64,000 nucleotides of DNA, taken from NCBI RefSeq assembly GCF_900115175.1, contig NZ_FOYV01000001.1:558001-622000 (forward strand), in the 5' to 3' direction. Position 1 is the first letter of the stretch. Every line of letters starts with the position of its first letter. The translations under genes and the position numbers were made by a program. The notes below the pieces were generated by a model, which made no database searches, was not told the origin of the DNA, and worked only from the letters and a program-made list of their open reading frames with translations. Shown in pieces: positions 17,571 to 26,991 of this stretch. The stretch comes from Marinobacter gudaonensis (GTDB lineage: Bacteria; Pseudomonadota; Gammaproteobacteria; Pseudomonadales; Oleiphilaceae).

Positions 17571-19082
17571 TCAAGTACTCCTTCTCAACGGCGAGCGCTC
17601 AAGCACAAAAGAGCGCTCCTGGGGATTGAATGACAGACACCAAAACGACAAGCAAAACACCACGATAGCGAGCAGAACTGTTATCACTAACAACAAATAA
17701 CTATCGATACCAACACTCCAACGCATCCAGGCGGTCACCGCGCCCATCAGTAAAAGGGGCAACACATTGGGCAACAGACTTTCGCGGAGATAGGTAGCTA
17801 CAGAGACTTCCAGCTGTCGGCACGAATAGACGAGAAGCACAGGTTGAAGGACCAGTGAGGGTAATAAAGACGCTACTGCTACGCCCACCACACCATAGTG
17901 CTGAACAAGGAGAAGACTCAGCCCCAGGTTGACGACCGCGGAAATCGGCATCAGACGGGCAAAAATACCGTGCTTCCCTATAGCGGTGAGGTAGCGACTG
18001 CTGAACGGGTTGATCAGCGGCAGAACGGTAAAGCTCACCAATAGCAGCAAGATAATATCGGATTGTTCGGTGTACTCCGTGCCAATCCAAAGTGCGAGAA
18101 ACGGCGTCCCAACGATTGCAGCGCCGATGCCCATAGCCATCACTAATCCGACGACTATCTTACTTGCCACCAGGTAGATCCCTTGAATCTTGTCGTTCTC
18201 AGAGCGTGCCGCAAGATCACTGAAAAGCGGCATAAACGCATGGGAAAGTGTCCAACCAAGTGTCTGAATATAACGTACAAGATTTTGGGGAATACTGTAG
18301 AAGGGAACCGTAGCCGGGCCGAGAAAGGCGCCGATGACCAGGGTATCCGTGGCATTCTCAACCCTTGTTGCTACGCCCTGGATAAAAGATTTGAAGCCGA
18401 ATGTCATCAACTCGCGCAGCTTGGTTGCATTAAAATAGGCAAGCCGGAATACAATGCCGCCAAATGAAGGCCTCCTGAGAAGTACTCCGTAGATCAGGAA
18501 CTTCAAGACCAATCCCACTGCGTTGACTAGTGCTAAAAGGAGCAGTGCGTTGGCTGGAGTAGCGAAGATGACAAAAACCGTTGCGCCAATAACGCTGTTA
18601 ACGATAGTGATATTGTTCTTAATGTTGTAACGCTGGAAGCCTTCCAAGTAGCTTTCTGTCACGTACCCCGGGAACACTATCAACATCTGCCCGGCCAGTA
18701 TCAATAAAAATATGGTGTACTTAAGTGGCTCCTCACCCTCTGGAGTCATCACATTGCTGAAGAGTAGCCCCCATCCTCCGAGCATCAGGGCAATCAGTAG
18801 GCCGATACCGGCCATGAAAACCAAAGTGGATGCATACACCGTGAGCAGACTGTGTTGATCTTCCTCTGCTTTGTATTTGGAAGCAAATCGGCTGATAGCC
18901 GGCTTGATGCCCAGATCCAGCATGCCCATATACCCCAACACTGCGGCCACCATCTCCCAAAGTCCATAATCATAGTTGCCGAGGAAATGGATGAAGATCG
19001 GGGTCATGATAAATGTCAGCGCCATTTTCACGATCATGACCAAGACGTTGGACCCAGTATTAACTACGAGCCTACGAAACAT
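17571..19082 (-). CDS. Oligosaccharide flippase (Wzx-like, MOP superfamily)
   Basis: 503 residues with about 12-14 hydrophobic helices spread over the whole length, starting MFRRLVVNTGSNVLVMIVKMALTF. Motifs typical of Wzx/RfbX proteins are the early FLGNYDYGLWEMVAAVLGYMG and DLGIKPAISRFASKY. Expected to move the lipid-linked repeat unit across the inner membrane. Four bases separate its stop from asnB, and its start overlaps the upstream glycosyltransferase by 11 bases. Confidence 0.85.
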   Translation of the reverse strand: MFRRLVVNTGSNVLVMIVKMALTFIMTPIFIHFLGNYDYGLWEMVAAVLGYMGMLDLGIKPAISRFASKYKAEEDQHSLLTVYASTLVFMAGIGLLIALMLGGWGLLFSNVMTPEGEEPLKYTIFLLILAGQMLIVFPGYVTESYLEGFQRYNIKNNITIVNSVIGATVFVIFATPANALLLLALVNAVGLVLKFLIYGVLLRRPSFGGIVFRLAYFNATKLRELMTFGFKSFIQGVATRVENATDTLVIGAFLGPATVPFYSIPQNLVRYIQTLGWTLSHAFMPLFSDLAARSENDKIQGIYLVASKIVVGLVMAMGIGAAIVGTPFLALWIGTEYTEQSDIILLLLVSFTVLPLINPFSSRYLTAIGKHGIFARLMPISAVVNLGLSLLLVQHYGVVGVAVASLLPSLVLQPVLLVYSCRQLEVSVATYLRESLLPNVLPLLLMGAVTAWMRWSVGIDSYLLLVITVLLAIVVFCLSFWCLSFNPQERSFVLERSPLRRST

Positions 19083-20211
19083 GCGACTGACTCCGGGAGC
19101 TCAGCATGCTGTCATATAGTGCTCGTAAACTCTGGGCCGGGCGATGAATTGAGAATCGCTCAACAGCTACCGGAACGTAATCGGTAAACTCCTCCCTGCG
19201 TGCTACAAGATTGTTACATTCATGGATAATCGCCTCCGCCAGTGCGCTGGCATCGCCCACCGGTACTTGACGGGAGGGAGAGCCCTCCAGAACTTCCTTT
19301 AATCCAATGCAGTTCGTTCCGATGATTGGAGTGCCTGCTGCCAGAGTTTCCATTGCCAACAACCCACACGCCTCCCAACGTGAAGGCATGACGACTAAAT
19401 CGACACCTTTGATAGCCGCAGGCATGTCATCAGTTTGGGGCATCTGGTGAAAATAATCGCCTAGTCCTTTTTGACGTAAATACTCGTAATCCTCTCGAAT
19501 AAATCCTCCCCAACCGAAAGTTGCAACATGAGGAACTACGCTCAAAGCTGAATCTTTTCTAAGCTCCTCAAGCGAATCGACCAGCGTGCGGAATCCCTTT
19601 TGCCCCATAAAACGCCCAAAAAATCCAATCAGAGGAGTGTTCTGATCAAGCCCTAATTCACCTTTGAGCTCGCGAGGGATACCATCGTTGAAAAATTTTG
19701 TATCAACCCCGTGAAGAATGCCGACCACCCGTTCCTCAGGTACGCTAGGGAAAAAACTTAAGAAATTCTCCCGCGCATCTTTGGTGACGGCATGAATGGC
19801 AGAAAGGCTAGAAAAACTCATCGATAATGCCCATCTCTTCAAATAACCGACAACGCCCTCGAACTGAGCCTCCAGAAAAACATCGTGCGCGGTCATCAAA
19901 TGGGGAATTCGCCGACCAATAAGAGCAACGCCAGTTAGCGCTCCTGCCGAGAATCCATGAGAGTGTACAATTGAAAACCGACAGTTTTCTGCTTCCTTTC
20001 TCACTTGCTTTATAAAAGCCAACTTACCCTCGTTCGCAGGTATTACTGTAATGCGACCAGGAGGTAACACATCATAAATGTACGTGCTTAACCCTGAATC
20101 CGGCGCGATCAAGGTAAAAGAATAGCCTTCGAAACACGGCTGGCTGTATACATATCTGAAGAATGTCTTTATCCCACCAGCCGGCTGAAGGGCCGTTAAT
20201 AATATATTCAT
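19072..20211 (-). CDS. Glycosyltransferase, GT4 family
   Basis: 379 residues, GT-B fold. N-terminal MNILLTALQPAGGIKTFFRY with the glycine-rich turn, HSHGFSAGALTG, then in the C-terminal domain IGFFGRFMGQKGFRTLVDSL and the donor-binding PSRWEACGLLAMETLAAGTP with the E-x7-E pair. Cytoplasmic, building the repeat unit on its lipid carrier. Its ATG overlaps the stop of the polymerase gene upstream (four-base overlap). Confidence 0.87.
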   Translation of the reverse strand: MNILLTALQPAGGIKTFFRYVYSQPCFEGYSFTLIAPDSGLSTYIYDVLPPGRITVIPANEGKLAFIKQVRKEAENCRFSIVHSHGFSAGALTGVALIGRRIPHLMTAHDVFLEAQFEGVVGYLKRWALSMSFSSLSAIHAVTKDARENFLSFFPSVPEERVVGILHGVDTKFFNDGIPRELKGELGLDQNTPLIGFFGRFMGQKGFRTLVDSLEELRKDSALSVVPHVATFGWGGFIREDYEYLRQKGLGDYFHQMPQTDDMPAAIKGVDLVVMPSRWEACGLLAMETLAAGTPIIGTNCIGLKEVLEGSPSRQVPVGDASALAEAIIHECNNLVARREEFTDYVPVAVERFSIHRPAQSLRALYDSMLSSRSQSHVS

Positions 20212-21596
20212 CCTACCTTGCTCACCAATCCATGGGTCCTACGTCTTAATAACGAAGTTGACTCTGTCTCAGATTTAATGTCCAAACGCTTACTCAAAAG
20301 CCGAGCATAAACAATTGCGACGCCACCGAAAAGGTACCAGTAATATTGAGAAACGCCATAATAGTTAGTGCTGTATACTATATACATCCAAAACACAGCT
20401 ATCATTGCGTTATTAAGTTTACGATAAAATTCCAAATCTACTCTGTCTCTATTATTTTTTAGCTCTATTTGATTTCGTCTAAATTGCTTATATATCTTTA
20501 CCAAGAAACGCAAAAACAGAACGAAACCAATAACCCCTGTCTCGATGAGTAATTGGGCATATAGATTATGAGCAGCTTGGCGCCCGTAACCCAAGTTATA
20601 CTTCGCTTCCCCAGTAGTGCCAATGCCGTGACCCACGACAGGTCTATTCATTCCCACTTGGAACTCATTTAGCATGCCTCTAAGTCTTCCTTCAGCGCTT
20701 GCTGCGTTACTTGTTTGTGACATACCAACAATCGAAAGATATCGATCCTTTTGCTGAGGCTCCATAATTGACCAGCCGGCCATACCAACTAGCAAACCAA
20801 GTGCAAGAAGCAGTACTTTTCGGCTAGAAGCCTTCCAGATCATAAAAGCGACGACAAGGAGAGCTAAAAATGCTCCCCTAGATGAAGTCAAAATCAGGGC
20901 ATAAAGCAAACAAGGCATCAAAATCAGATATAAAATTCTTCCCTTGATACCTGATGGCCATAAAAGATAATGCAGGAAGGGTATTGCTGTTACCAAAATA
21001 AAGCCTAATCCATTAGGATTCACGACGTCGGAGGGCGCACCAGATAGTCGCATTGCAAACTCGCCATCTCCAATATAATTCCTCTGTCCCCAGTAGCCAT
21101 GTACAATGTGTAGATAAAGTGGCTCAAGAACTCTAAAAACTTGGCACCCAACAAATACATATAAAAATACTACCAATCTTCTCTCACTATCAATAATAAG
21201 TGCTGTGAAAAACAAAAAAATAATAGCTTTGACAAATTCAGAGAGATTAGCCCTGAGAACGCTGCCTGGGTATTCAACGAGTGGTAGAGCTAGCGCCGCG
21301 TAGATCAGAAAAGCAAACAAAGCCTTGACGATTGGCTCCTTGGTCCAGCCCGAAAACTTTTGTCGCTGGATAAATAGCGAGAAGCCAATGATTAACACCA
21401 GTAACAAAGTCGGACGTAAATAGGCATAACCAGGTACTCTGGCAGGCATGTGAAGAAAGAAATCCACCAGGAAATACATATACAACCAGAAGGAGAAACT
21501 GCTAACTTCCCTCTGTTTCTGAGAGGCAGTTCGGATTCCAACAGTTCTCTTTAACCGCGTGGCTGGGCTAGTCATAAAGAGTCTTGAATGTTTCAT
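20208..21596 (-). CDS. O-antigen ligase/polymerase-like membrane protein
   Basis: 462 residues with about ten transmembrane helices and the Wzy/WaaL-type periplasmic loop followed by VVGHGIGTTGE and AAHNLYAQLLIETGVIGFVLF, the best marker of the family. Probably polymerises the flipped repeat units of the exopolysaccharide. An alternative ATG at 21575 would cut the overlap with the upstream gene from 29 to 8 bases. Base composition turns noticeably AT-rich here compared with the genes before it, suggesting a different origin for this and the following genes. Confidence 0.82.
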   Translation of the reverse strand: MKHSRLFMTSPATRLKRTVGIRTASQKQREVSSFSFWLYMYFLVDFFLHMPARVPGYAYLRPTLLLVLIIGFSLFIQRQKFSGWTKEPIVKALFAFLIYAALALPLVEYPGSVLRANLSEFVKAIIFLFFTALIIDSERRLVVFLYVFVGCQVFRVLEPLYLHIVHGYWGQRNYIGDGEFAMRLSGAPSDVVNPNGLGFILVTAIPFLHYLLWPSGIKGRILYLILMPCLLYALILTSSRGAFLALLVVAFMIWKASSRKVLLLALGLLVGMAGWSIMEPQQKDRYLSIVGMSQTSNAASAEGRLRGMLNEFQVGMNRPVVGHGIGTTGEAKYNLGYGRQAAHNLYAQLLIETGVIGFVLFLRFLVKIYKQFRRNQIELKNNRDRVDLEFYRKLNNAMIAVFWMYIVYSTNYYGVSQYYWYLFGGVAIVYARLLSKRLDIKSETESTSLLRRRTHGLVSKVG

Positions 21597-22581
21597 TTCG
21601 CAACCGTTTTCCCAGCAGCTCTAAGCCCGAAATCGCCTTATTGAACTGGAACATATCGTCACTGCCGGAATGCCTGCGCAAGGCATAGCGCTGCGCTTGT
21701 CCCTGCGCATCTGCGTAGGCTACTACAGCTCCTGAAAAGCCTACCCTCTTTATGATTGGCACATGCGCCCCTACGAAATCAGAGGGTGTGCCATTGGGGT
21801 AACAAAATGAACGAGGCGCCCAACCCAAATGGTCATTAATTTCTTGATAGCACCCTGAAATCTCCATCTCGGCTTGTTCCGAATCCACCCTACCCAACGA
21901 CGGATGGGTCACAGTATGGCCGCCGATTTCTATGCCACCATCCTGCATTTCCTCAAGTTGTTTCCAAGTCGCCGCCTGAAAAGCTTCGGGGCTCTGCTCG
22001 GGAAGGTCAACATCCCAACTTGCCGAAAGATTCTCAATAAACTCATGCTTTTTGGCATCAGGAAGCGTTAAAAGATGTTGGACGAGTTCGCCGAAAAGCT
22101 TTTCAAGCTCGCCAGAATCTCCGCTAGTTAAAACATTCCTACCATTAAACTTAATGTACCCTCCATTTGGAGCACTTTTTTCAAGCAACCACCGAAGTTG
22201 GTCGGGCCACAGCCAAAGCCGCTGGTCAACAAACCCGGTGGTAACATAAAAAGTTGCAGGAACCCCGTGGCGCTTTAAAATCGGCCAAGCTACTTCATAG
22301 AAATCTCTATAACCATCGTCGACTGTAATAGCCACGGCATGTTTTGGAGTACCTTCGCCCTCATATAATGCCGCAACTAATTCAGAAACGGTCATGGGAT
22401 TATAATGCTTTGCGATAAAAGCCACTTGGTTCTCAAAGACTTCGGATGACACATGTCCTTTAGCTGGAAACTTTGAAAAACGGTGATACATCAGAATGCG
22501 GGGCTGACTGGCCGTCAGGAATTGAGCAAGGCGATAGCCTCCGAACTGACCAGCAAGCCGAACAAAAGGAGATAACCCCAT
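21568..22581 (-). CDS. Polysaccharide deacetylase (NodB homology domain)
   Basis: 337 residues from ATG 22581, directly after the upstream stop. Motifs of carbohydrate esterase family 4: AITVDDGYRDFYEVAWPIL (metal and catalytic Asp), IGGHTVTHPSLGRVD (H-x3-H metal site) and RSFCYPNG. No obvious signal peptide, so it may act on a cytoplasmic or lipid-linked sugar. It is distinct from the dedicated XrtA-associated deacetylase at 32718, giving the locus two deacetylases. Confidence 0.86.
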   Translation of the reverse strand: MGLSPFVRLAGQFGGYRLAQFLTASQPRILMYHRFSKFPAKGHVSSEVFENQVAFIAKHYNPMTVSELVAALYEGEGTPKHAVAITVDDGYRDFYEVAWPILKRHGVPATFYVTTGFVDQRLWLWPDQLRWLLEKSAPNGGYIKFNGRNVLTSGDSGELEKLFGELVQHLLTLPDAKKHEFIENLSASWDVDLPEQSPEAFQAATWKQLEEMQDGGIEIGGHTVTHPSLGRVDSEQAEMEISGCYQEINDHLGWAPRSFCYPNGTPSDFVGAHVPIIKRVGFSGAVVAYADAQGQAQRYALRRHSGSDDMFQFNKAISGLELLGKRLRNETFKTLYD

Positions 22582-22584
22582 CAC

Positions 22585-23739
22585 TTACACATCCTTCGAC
22601 GAAAAACTGAAATGCCCACGGCCAAGCGTTGAAAGCCTGTCGTAAAGTTCTAAGTGGGACTCAACCATTTTATGTAAATTATGGCGTTCGCCTGCCAGCA
22701 TACGTCCCCGGCGGCCCATCTCCTTGGCTACTTCCGGCTCCCCGCATACCCGCCCCAAAAAATCCGCCAATTCACCGAAATCCCCTATTGAGTACAACCA
22801 ACCCGTATTCCCGTGCACTACCGCTTCACGATTTCCACCAACATTCGAGGCGATTACAGGAAGACCCGCCTCCATATATTCCACGATCGCGTTTGAGTAT
22901 CCTTCGGATTCGGAACACAGAATACCTACGTGACCATATGCCAGGCAGGCGTCGACATCGTTTCTGCGACCCAAAAAGTGCACCTGACCACTCACCCCTA
23001 ATTTTTGCGCGGTTTCCTTCAATACTTTTTGATCACCGCCACCCAGAATCACGAGATGAAGGAATACGCCCTGCTCTTTCAATACCCGCAGCGCCTCTAA
23101 CGCATCGGATATTCTTTTGATCGGTCGGAGATTGGCAACGAGCATCGCCATTGGCGCTTCTCCTATGGTCTCTCGCAAGCGTTCGAGTTCCGCCACCTTC
23201 GGCAAGTCATCCCGAGACTTCGGCACATAACCGTTATAAATAACTTGTATCCGATCGAGGGCTATACCTTCCTTGTCATGGGTTACTTGGCGAACCGCCT
23301 CGCTGTTGACCACTACCTGATCTACGAACCGTCCTGTTTGCCTGAGGAGCTTGAGGTATAACGGAGTATACCAGTAACCCATATCGCGCCGGGATATGAT
23401 CGTTCTAATACCAGTTGATCGAAACAGTGGCGGAGCGACTACGGAGGCATCGTTAAAGAAAACGTGGGCGACCTTGATGCCGTTCTTTCTAGCGCGCCGT
23501 GCATAGCGCCAAAAACTGAGCCAGGTTCGGGGGTCCCTCAGGCTAGCATGGCCCAGTACATCTACGGGACAGGGCATTTCTCCGTTTTCAACGAAAGGAC
23601 TGGATCGAAGAACCAGTAAACGCGGGGTAATTCCCTCTGCGGGAAGGTGGCTTATCAGCTTGAAAAGCTGGCTTTCCGTGCCTGCATATGGATTTACAAA
23701 CTGGTCCATCACAAACAGGACCACTTCCTTGTCAAACAT
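22585..23739 (-). CDS. Glycosyltransferase, GT4 family
   Basis: 384 residues, GT-B fold. N-terminal VLFVMDQFVNPYAGTESQLFKL, middle ATG-distal linker IYNGYVPKS, C-terminal domain MLVANLRPIKRISDAL and LCSESEGYSNAIVEYMEAGLPVIASNVGG with the donor-binding glutamates. GAGG lies seven bases before the ATG. Acts in the cytoplasm on the exopolysaccharide repeat unit; sugar not predictable. Adjoins the deacetylase at 21568 with no gap. Confidence 0.88.
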   Translation of the reverse strand: MFDKEVVLFVMDQFVNPYAGTESQLFKLISHLPAEGITPRLLVLRSSPFVENGEMPCPVDVLGHASLRDPRTWLSFWRYARRARKNGIKVAHVFFNDASVVAPPLFRSTGIRTIISRRDMGYWYTPLYLKLLRQTGRFVDQVVVNSEAVRQVTHDKEGIALDRIQVIYNGYVPKSRDDLPKVAELERLRETIGEAPMAMLVANLRPIKRISDALEALRVLKEQGVFLHLVILGGGDQKVLKETAQKLGVSGQVHFLGRRNDVDACLAYGHVGILCSESEGYSNAIVEYMEAGLPVIASNVGGNREAVVHGNTGWLYSIGDFGELADFLGRVCGEPEVAKEMGRRGRMLAGERHNLHKMVESHLELYDRLSTLGRGHFSFSSKDV

Positions 23740-23764
23740 AACTTTACCTCTATGGAGTCAAGCA

Positions 23765-24661
23765 CTAATTGGACAATTCATGGCCGACTAGCACTTTAAC
23801 AGCCCTCACTGGATCCAGCAGTCCCGATTTTAACAGGAGCGGTAAGGCTTCCAAACGGCGGCCCTGCCGCCAATATGTTTGTCCAAGCCGAAAGTTGAGG
23901 ACTGCAGCGCGTTTTCTTATGGTTGCTGCGCGGTATGGATATCGACCTCTCGCTCTATCGAGAATTTCAAACCCAGTTTTCCAGCGTCGCTCAAGCCCTT
24001 TGTTACTAATTGAGTCCTCATGCTTTCGGTAGCAAAAAGCCGCTTCCGGCACGTAGGCAACTTTCGTCTCCTCAAAAAGCCTTAAAGCCATATCGTGATC
24101 CTGCCCAGCTCTGAACTCCTCTGCGAATCCTCCAACTCGTTTATATACGTCTTTTCTGACCATAGCGCCTCCGGGAAGAGCTATATAGCAGTCGAGTAAT
24201 AAGCCGTTCGGGTCTCCACGCTCAACATGGTCCGCCCCAAGCGTATTGAAGCCCAGTGGCTCCCCCTTCTCGTCAATCGCTTTTCCATAGCCGTATACCA
24301 AACCAATGTCGGGATGGCTTTCCAAAAACTCTACATGCCGCCGAACCGCGCCCCGTTCAAGCAAATCATCGCTATCTAATATTACAATTGCATCTCCCGA
24401 AGCATTCGAAATGCCCAAATTAATCGAAGCTGACTGACCCTTATTAGCTCTTCGCGGATGATAATATAATTCCAAGCTACCGTTTTCTTGAAACCCTTTA
24501 AGTATTTCGTATGTTCTGTCTGACGAACCATCATCAACGGCGATTATTTCAATATTGTCGTAATCTTGGCTTCGAATTGACTCTACAGCCTCAGATATAA
24601 ATTTCTCCCGATTAAACGCAGGGATGATGACACTGACACTCAACATACTCTTTTCACCCAT
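23765..24661 (-). CDS. Family 2 glycosyltransferase
   Basis: 298 residues. The ATG at 24661 is chosen because AAGGAGG lies six bases upstream and it begins the conserved domain at once (MLSVSVIIPAFNREKFISEA); the open frame further upstream to 24835 looks non-coding and would run into the divergent gene at 24820. Motifs: IIAVDDGSSDRT, VILDSDDLLE (DxD) and AGQDHDMALRLFEE. The first gene of this minus-strand segment: upstream DNA is a divergent intergenic region, so a promoter for the genes below should lie at 24662-24819, but I cannot point to a convincing one. Confidence 0.87.
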   Translation of the reverse strand: MGEKSMLSVSVIIPAFNREKFISEAVESIRSQDYDNIEIIAVDDGSSDRTYEILKGFQENGSLELYYHPRRANKGQSASINLGISNASGDAIVILDSDDLLERGAVRRHVEFLESHPDIGLVYGYGKAIDEKGEPLGFNTLGADHVERGDPNGLLLDCYIALPGGAMVRKDVYKRVGGFAEEFRAGQDHDMALRLFEETKVAYVPEAAFCYRKHEDSISNKGLERRWKTGFEILDRARGRYPYRAATIRKRAAVLNFRLGQTYWRQGRRLEALPLLLKSGLLDPVRAVKVLVGHELSN

Positions 24662-24819
24662 ACCGCCTCCTTGCTTGCATCGATCGGGCCAGCTCTTAGA
24701 ACTATGGAGTAAAGCTTTCTTACTCCCTTGACACCACTTCCTCTGACTGCCATCAGGCTGTATCCTAGCTTTATTGGAACCCGTGACGTGAAACAGTAAG
24801 TGACAAAGGACTGTTGGCC

Positions 24820-25434
24820 ATGAGGACTGTATCACTTTTTCTTGTTCTTGTATTTTTGGTAGGGAGCGCAGACGCAGCGCTCATAACACATCGCTTTGAA
24901 ACTCCAAACATGCTCGATGCTGGGACGCTCACCCTGAGCGGTCGTTCAAGCAATTGGAGTGTCACATTGGACAGTGACCTTTGGACGATTATTGACGCGA
25001 GCCTAGAGGTCGACGGCTTATTTTTTGGTGGAAGCAGAGTTTCGAGCAATTTTTCCAAGGCCGACTGGTCTTATAATCCAACGATATCCTCGTGGGAATC
25101 TAACGTGCCCGCTCTTTTGTTTTTCGGTAACGCCAATGTAACTTATCATCTCGAGCTTGGCGTTGCCGAAATACCAATTCGCAAGGAACAAAACCCAATA
25201 CTCACCTTCCCAAACGACATCAACCGTGCCTGGTTCTTAACCGAGTTCAAGCAATCTTCATCTTCATCCTTTATATTGAACAGCAAGCATGTCCACTCCG
25301 AAATCACTACAGTTCCGGAACCTGCCCCCCTGGCACTTTTGGTTCTTGGGCTTTGCTTCGTCTGGGCCTTAAAAGGCATAAGGGGCTCTATGTACCCGCC
25401 TAGAATCGAATGCAGACTATCGTCATCGGCATAG
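24820..25434 (+). CDS. PEP-CTERM sorting-domain protein, atypical tail
   Basis: 204 residues from ATG 24820 with AAAGGA nine bases upstream. Signal peptide MRTVSLFLVLVFLVGSADA. The C-terminal signal is VPEPAPLALLVLGLCFVWAL followed by KGIRGS, then about 14 further residues rich in Ser and Cys, so the tail after the basic patch is longer than usual. The body is unrecognised. It sits on the plus strand inside a minus-strand polysaccharide cluster. A poor sigma-54-like element (GG at 24756, GC at 24768, spacing correct, few other matches) lies about 50 bases upstream of the start; I do not rely on it. Confidence 0.72.
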   Translation: MRTVSLFLVLVFLVGSADAALITHRFETPNMLDAGTLTLSGRSSNWSVTLDSDLWTIIDASLEVDGLFFGGSRVSSNFSKADWSYNPTISSWESNVPALLFFGNANVTYHLELGVAEIPIRKEQNPILTFPNDINRAWFLTEFKQSSSSSFILNSKHVHSEITTVPEPAPLALLVLGLCFVWALKGIRGSMYPPRIECRLSSSA

Positions 25435-25566
25435 AGCCGCTCCGAAAAATAGGAAGCTACAGGCCAAGCATCGCTTTGAGCTCTGTCACAAGGTAAGAAA
25501 CTTTACAAACACGCGCTCCTAATGATGTAAACTGATGTTAAATGGTCGCTCGAAGGCAGGATCGTC

Positions 25567-26943
25567 ATGTCATTTACATCTCCTCACAAGAATGCATTCT
25601 TTAGTGCAATTTTTACTGCTTTCCCTTTCATGTATTGCGTTGCAGCTCCAACTATTGAGACCGCAACTGTGACCAATGGCTCCATAACTATTAGCGGTGA
25701 GGGATTCGGGACGAAAAGCTCCCCAGCCCCGATACTGTGGGTCTTCGGCGAAGACGTTCGAGAGAATGGCGTAGCGACCAAAAAAGACAGCGGCATTGCA
25801 ATAGGCTCAGCTGTACCTGCTGGCCTGGGTGCGGAGGATAGCCTTTGGGCGCGCGGGGGAGGCGTTAAGTACGATTATGAGGCAAGAACGCCTGCCTTGT
25901 CCCATAGCTACAGGTCCGAAAACGATGGATGGCTTGGCTGGCCTTACGCATTTGGGGGCGAGGATACTCCATATTCTGAAAAAGCCTTCGTATCGTGGCG
26001 CATAAAGCCATCTGGTGATATCAATGCTTACAAAGAAGTTGCGCTGGTTGATTTACAGGGCGAGTTCAATCAAGGCTCTAACCAGTTTACGCCAGGAGAA
26101 TCGATCACGATCGCTGCCCCAGATGGAAGCACGAAGCAGGGACACATAGTCTCAGTCGATAAACAAAATGGGCGCGTGCACATAGAGGCTCCTGCCACAA
26201 CCTCAAGCCATTTCAGGAAAGCTACGATCACGGGAAACAGCAGTAGAGCAACCGCATTAGTTGATTCAGAAATATTCTACGCGTCAAGTCTATCAGGAAA
26301 ATACTTTCGGTCTTATGAGACCGTAGGGGGCGCAGGTACGCATGCTGTAATGTCAACAAATCGCTGGATCTCCGTTCAGTTTGATGAAGCATACAACGAA
26401 CTGAGACGCGCCTACGAAACGCCATCAGGCATGGGTTACGGTGTGCCTTACGTTTCCAAAACGACTGACTGGCAGTTAATGGAAGCTTTCATCGACCTAT
26501 CTGGTGATTATGGCAATGGCTACATCAGCTTGAATAACCAAAACCGTAAATGGTTTTATAATCTTTATATCGCTGACTCAAAACCGAACTATGCTGGACC
26601 TACTATCTCAAATATTGGTTGGGAGGCCGCTGGAGGATCGGACACAGTCAATGTAGCGCTGAATTTTGGCGAGATCTATTTTGACAAAACTCCTCAAAGA
26701 GTTGTCCTTAGTAACAGCGAAAATTACCTGGAAATGGGTAAAGATCAAGAGTTTCAGTTTATAAACCACTGGGATCAAAACAAAATTGTTGTAGAAGAAC
26801 GCTTTGGCGGGCTTGATCCCAACCAGGCAGTCTACTTGTACGTTTTTGATGAACAGAATAAGGGAAATGAAACAGGCTTTTGCGTCGTAAACTGCGGCAA
26901 TGTACAACGCCCGCCATCCAGCATTGAACTCATGGTCGAATAG
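25567..26943 (+). CDS. Unrecognised secreted protein
   Basis: 458 residues, with an N-terminal hydrophobic signal (residues about 9-27, ending YCVAA) and no further transmembrane segment. Residues 28-60 (TIETATVTNGSITISGEGFG) resemble the start of an IPT/TIG immunoglobulin-like domain. The rest is beta-rich with many aromatic, Gly and Asn residues, for example SYRSENDGWLGWPYAFGGED and GYISLNNQNRKWFYNLYIAD, in the manner of lectin-like or polysaccharide-active folds. One Cys pair (CVVNC) lies near the C-terminus. No PEP-CTERM or lipobox. It follows a PEP-CTERM gene on the same strand within the exopolysaccharide cluster, so a role in glycan binding or trimming is plausible but inferred. AGGA lies upstream of the ATG. 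Confidence 0.7.
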   Translation: MSFTSPHKNAFFSAIFTAFPFMYCVAAPTIETATVTNGSITISGEGFGTKSSPAPILWVFGEDVRENGVATKKDSGIAIGSAVPAGLGAEDSLWARGGGVKYDYEARTPALSHSYRSENDGWLGWPYAFGGEDTPYSEKAFVSWRIKPSGDINAYKEVALVDLQGEFNQGSNQFTPGESITIAAPDGSTKQGHIVSVDKQNGRVHIEAPATTSSHFRKATITGNSSRATALVDSEIFYASSLSGKYFRSYETVGGAGTHAVMSTNRWISVQFDEAYNELRRAYETPSGMGYGVPYVSKTTDWQLMEAFIDLSGDYGNGYISLNNQNRKWFYNLYIADSKPNYAGPTISNIGWEAAGGSDTVNVALNFGEIYFDKTPQRVVLSNSENYLEMGKDQEFQFINHWDQNKIVVEERFGGLDPNQAVYLYVFDEQNKGNETGFCVVNCGNVQRPPSSIELMVE

Positions 26944-26960
26944 TAACCACCCATGTTGAG

Positions 26961-26991
26961 AAAAAGGCCTAGAGAACTAGGCCTTTTTTTT
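26961..26991. terminator. Bidirectional rho-independent terminator
   Basis: AAAAAGGCCTAG (26961-26972), loop AGAA, CTAGGCCTTTTTT (26977-26989) with further T residues. A-run on one side and T-run on the other allow it to end transcription from both convergent genes. The last codons and stop of the minus-strand gene lie inside the hairpin. Confidence 0.92.

Noticed and set aside
24755..24772. Sigma-54-like element upstream of the PEP-CTERM gene at 24820
   Set aside because: GG and GC have the right spacing, but only 7 of 11 consensus positions match; not separable from chance.
25543..25560. GG-N10-GC upstream of the secreted protein gene at 25567
   Set aside because: Too few matches to the consensus and only a few bases before the start codon, leaving no space for a leader and ribosome site.
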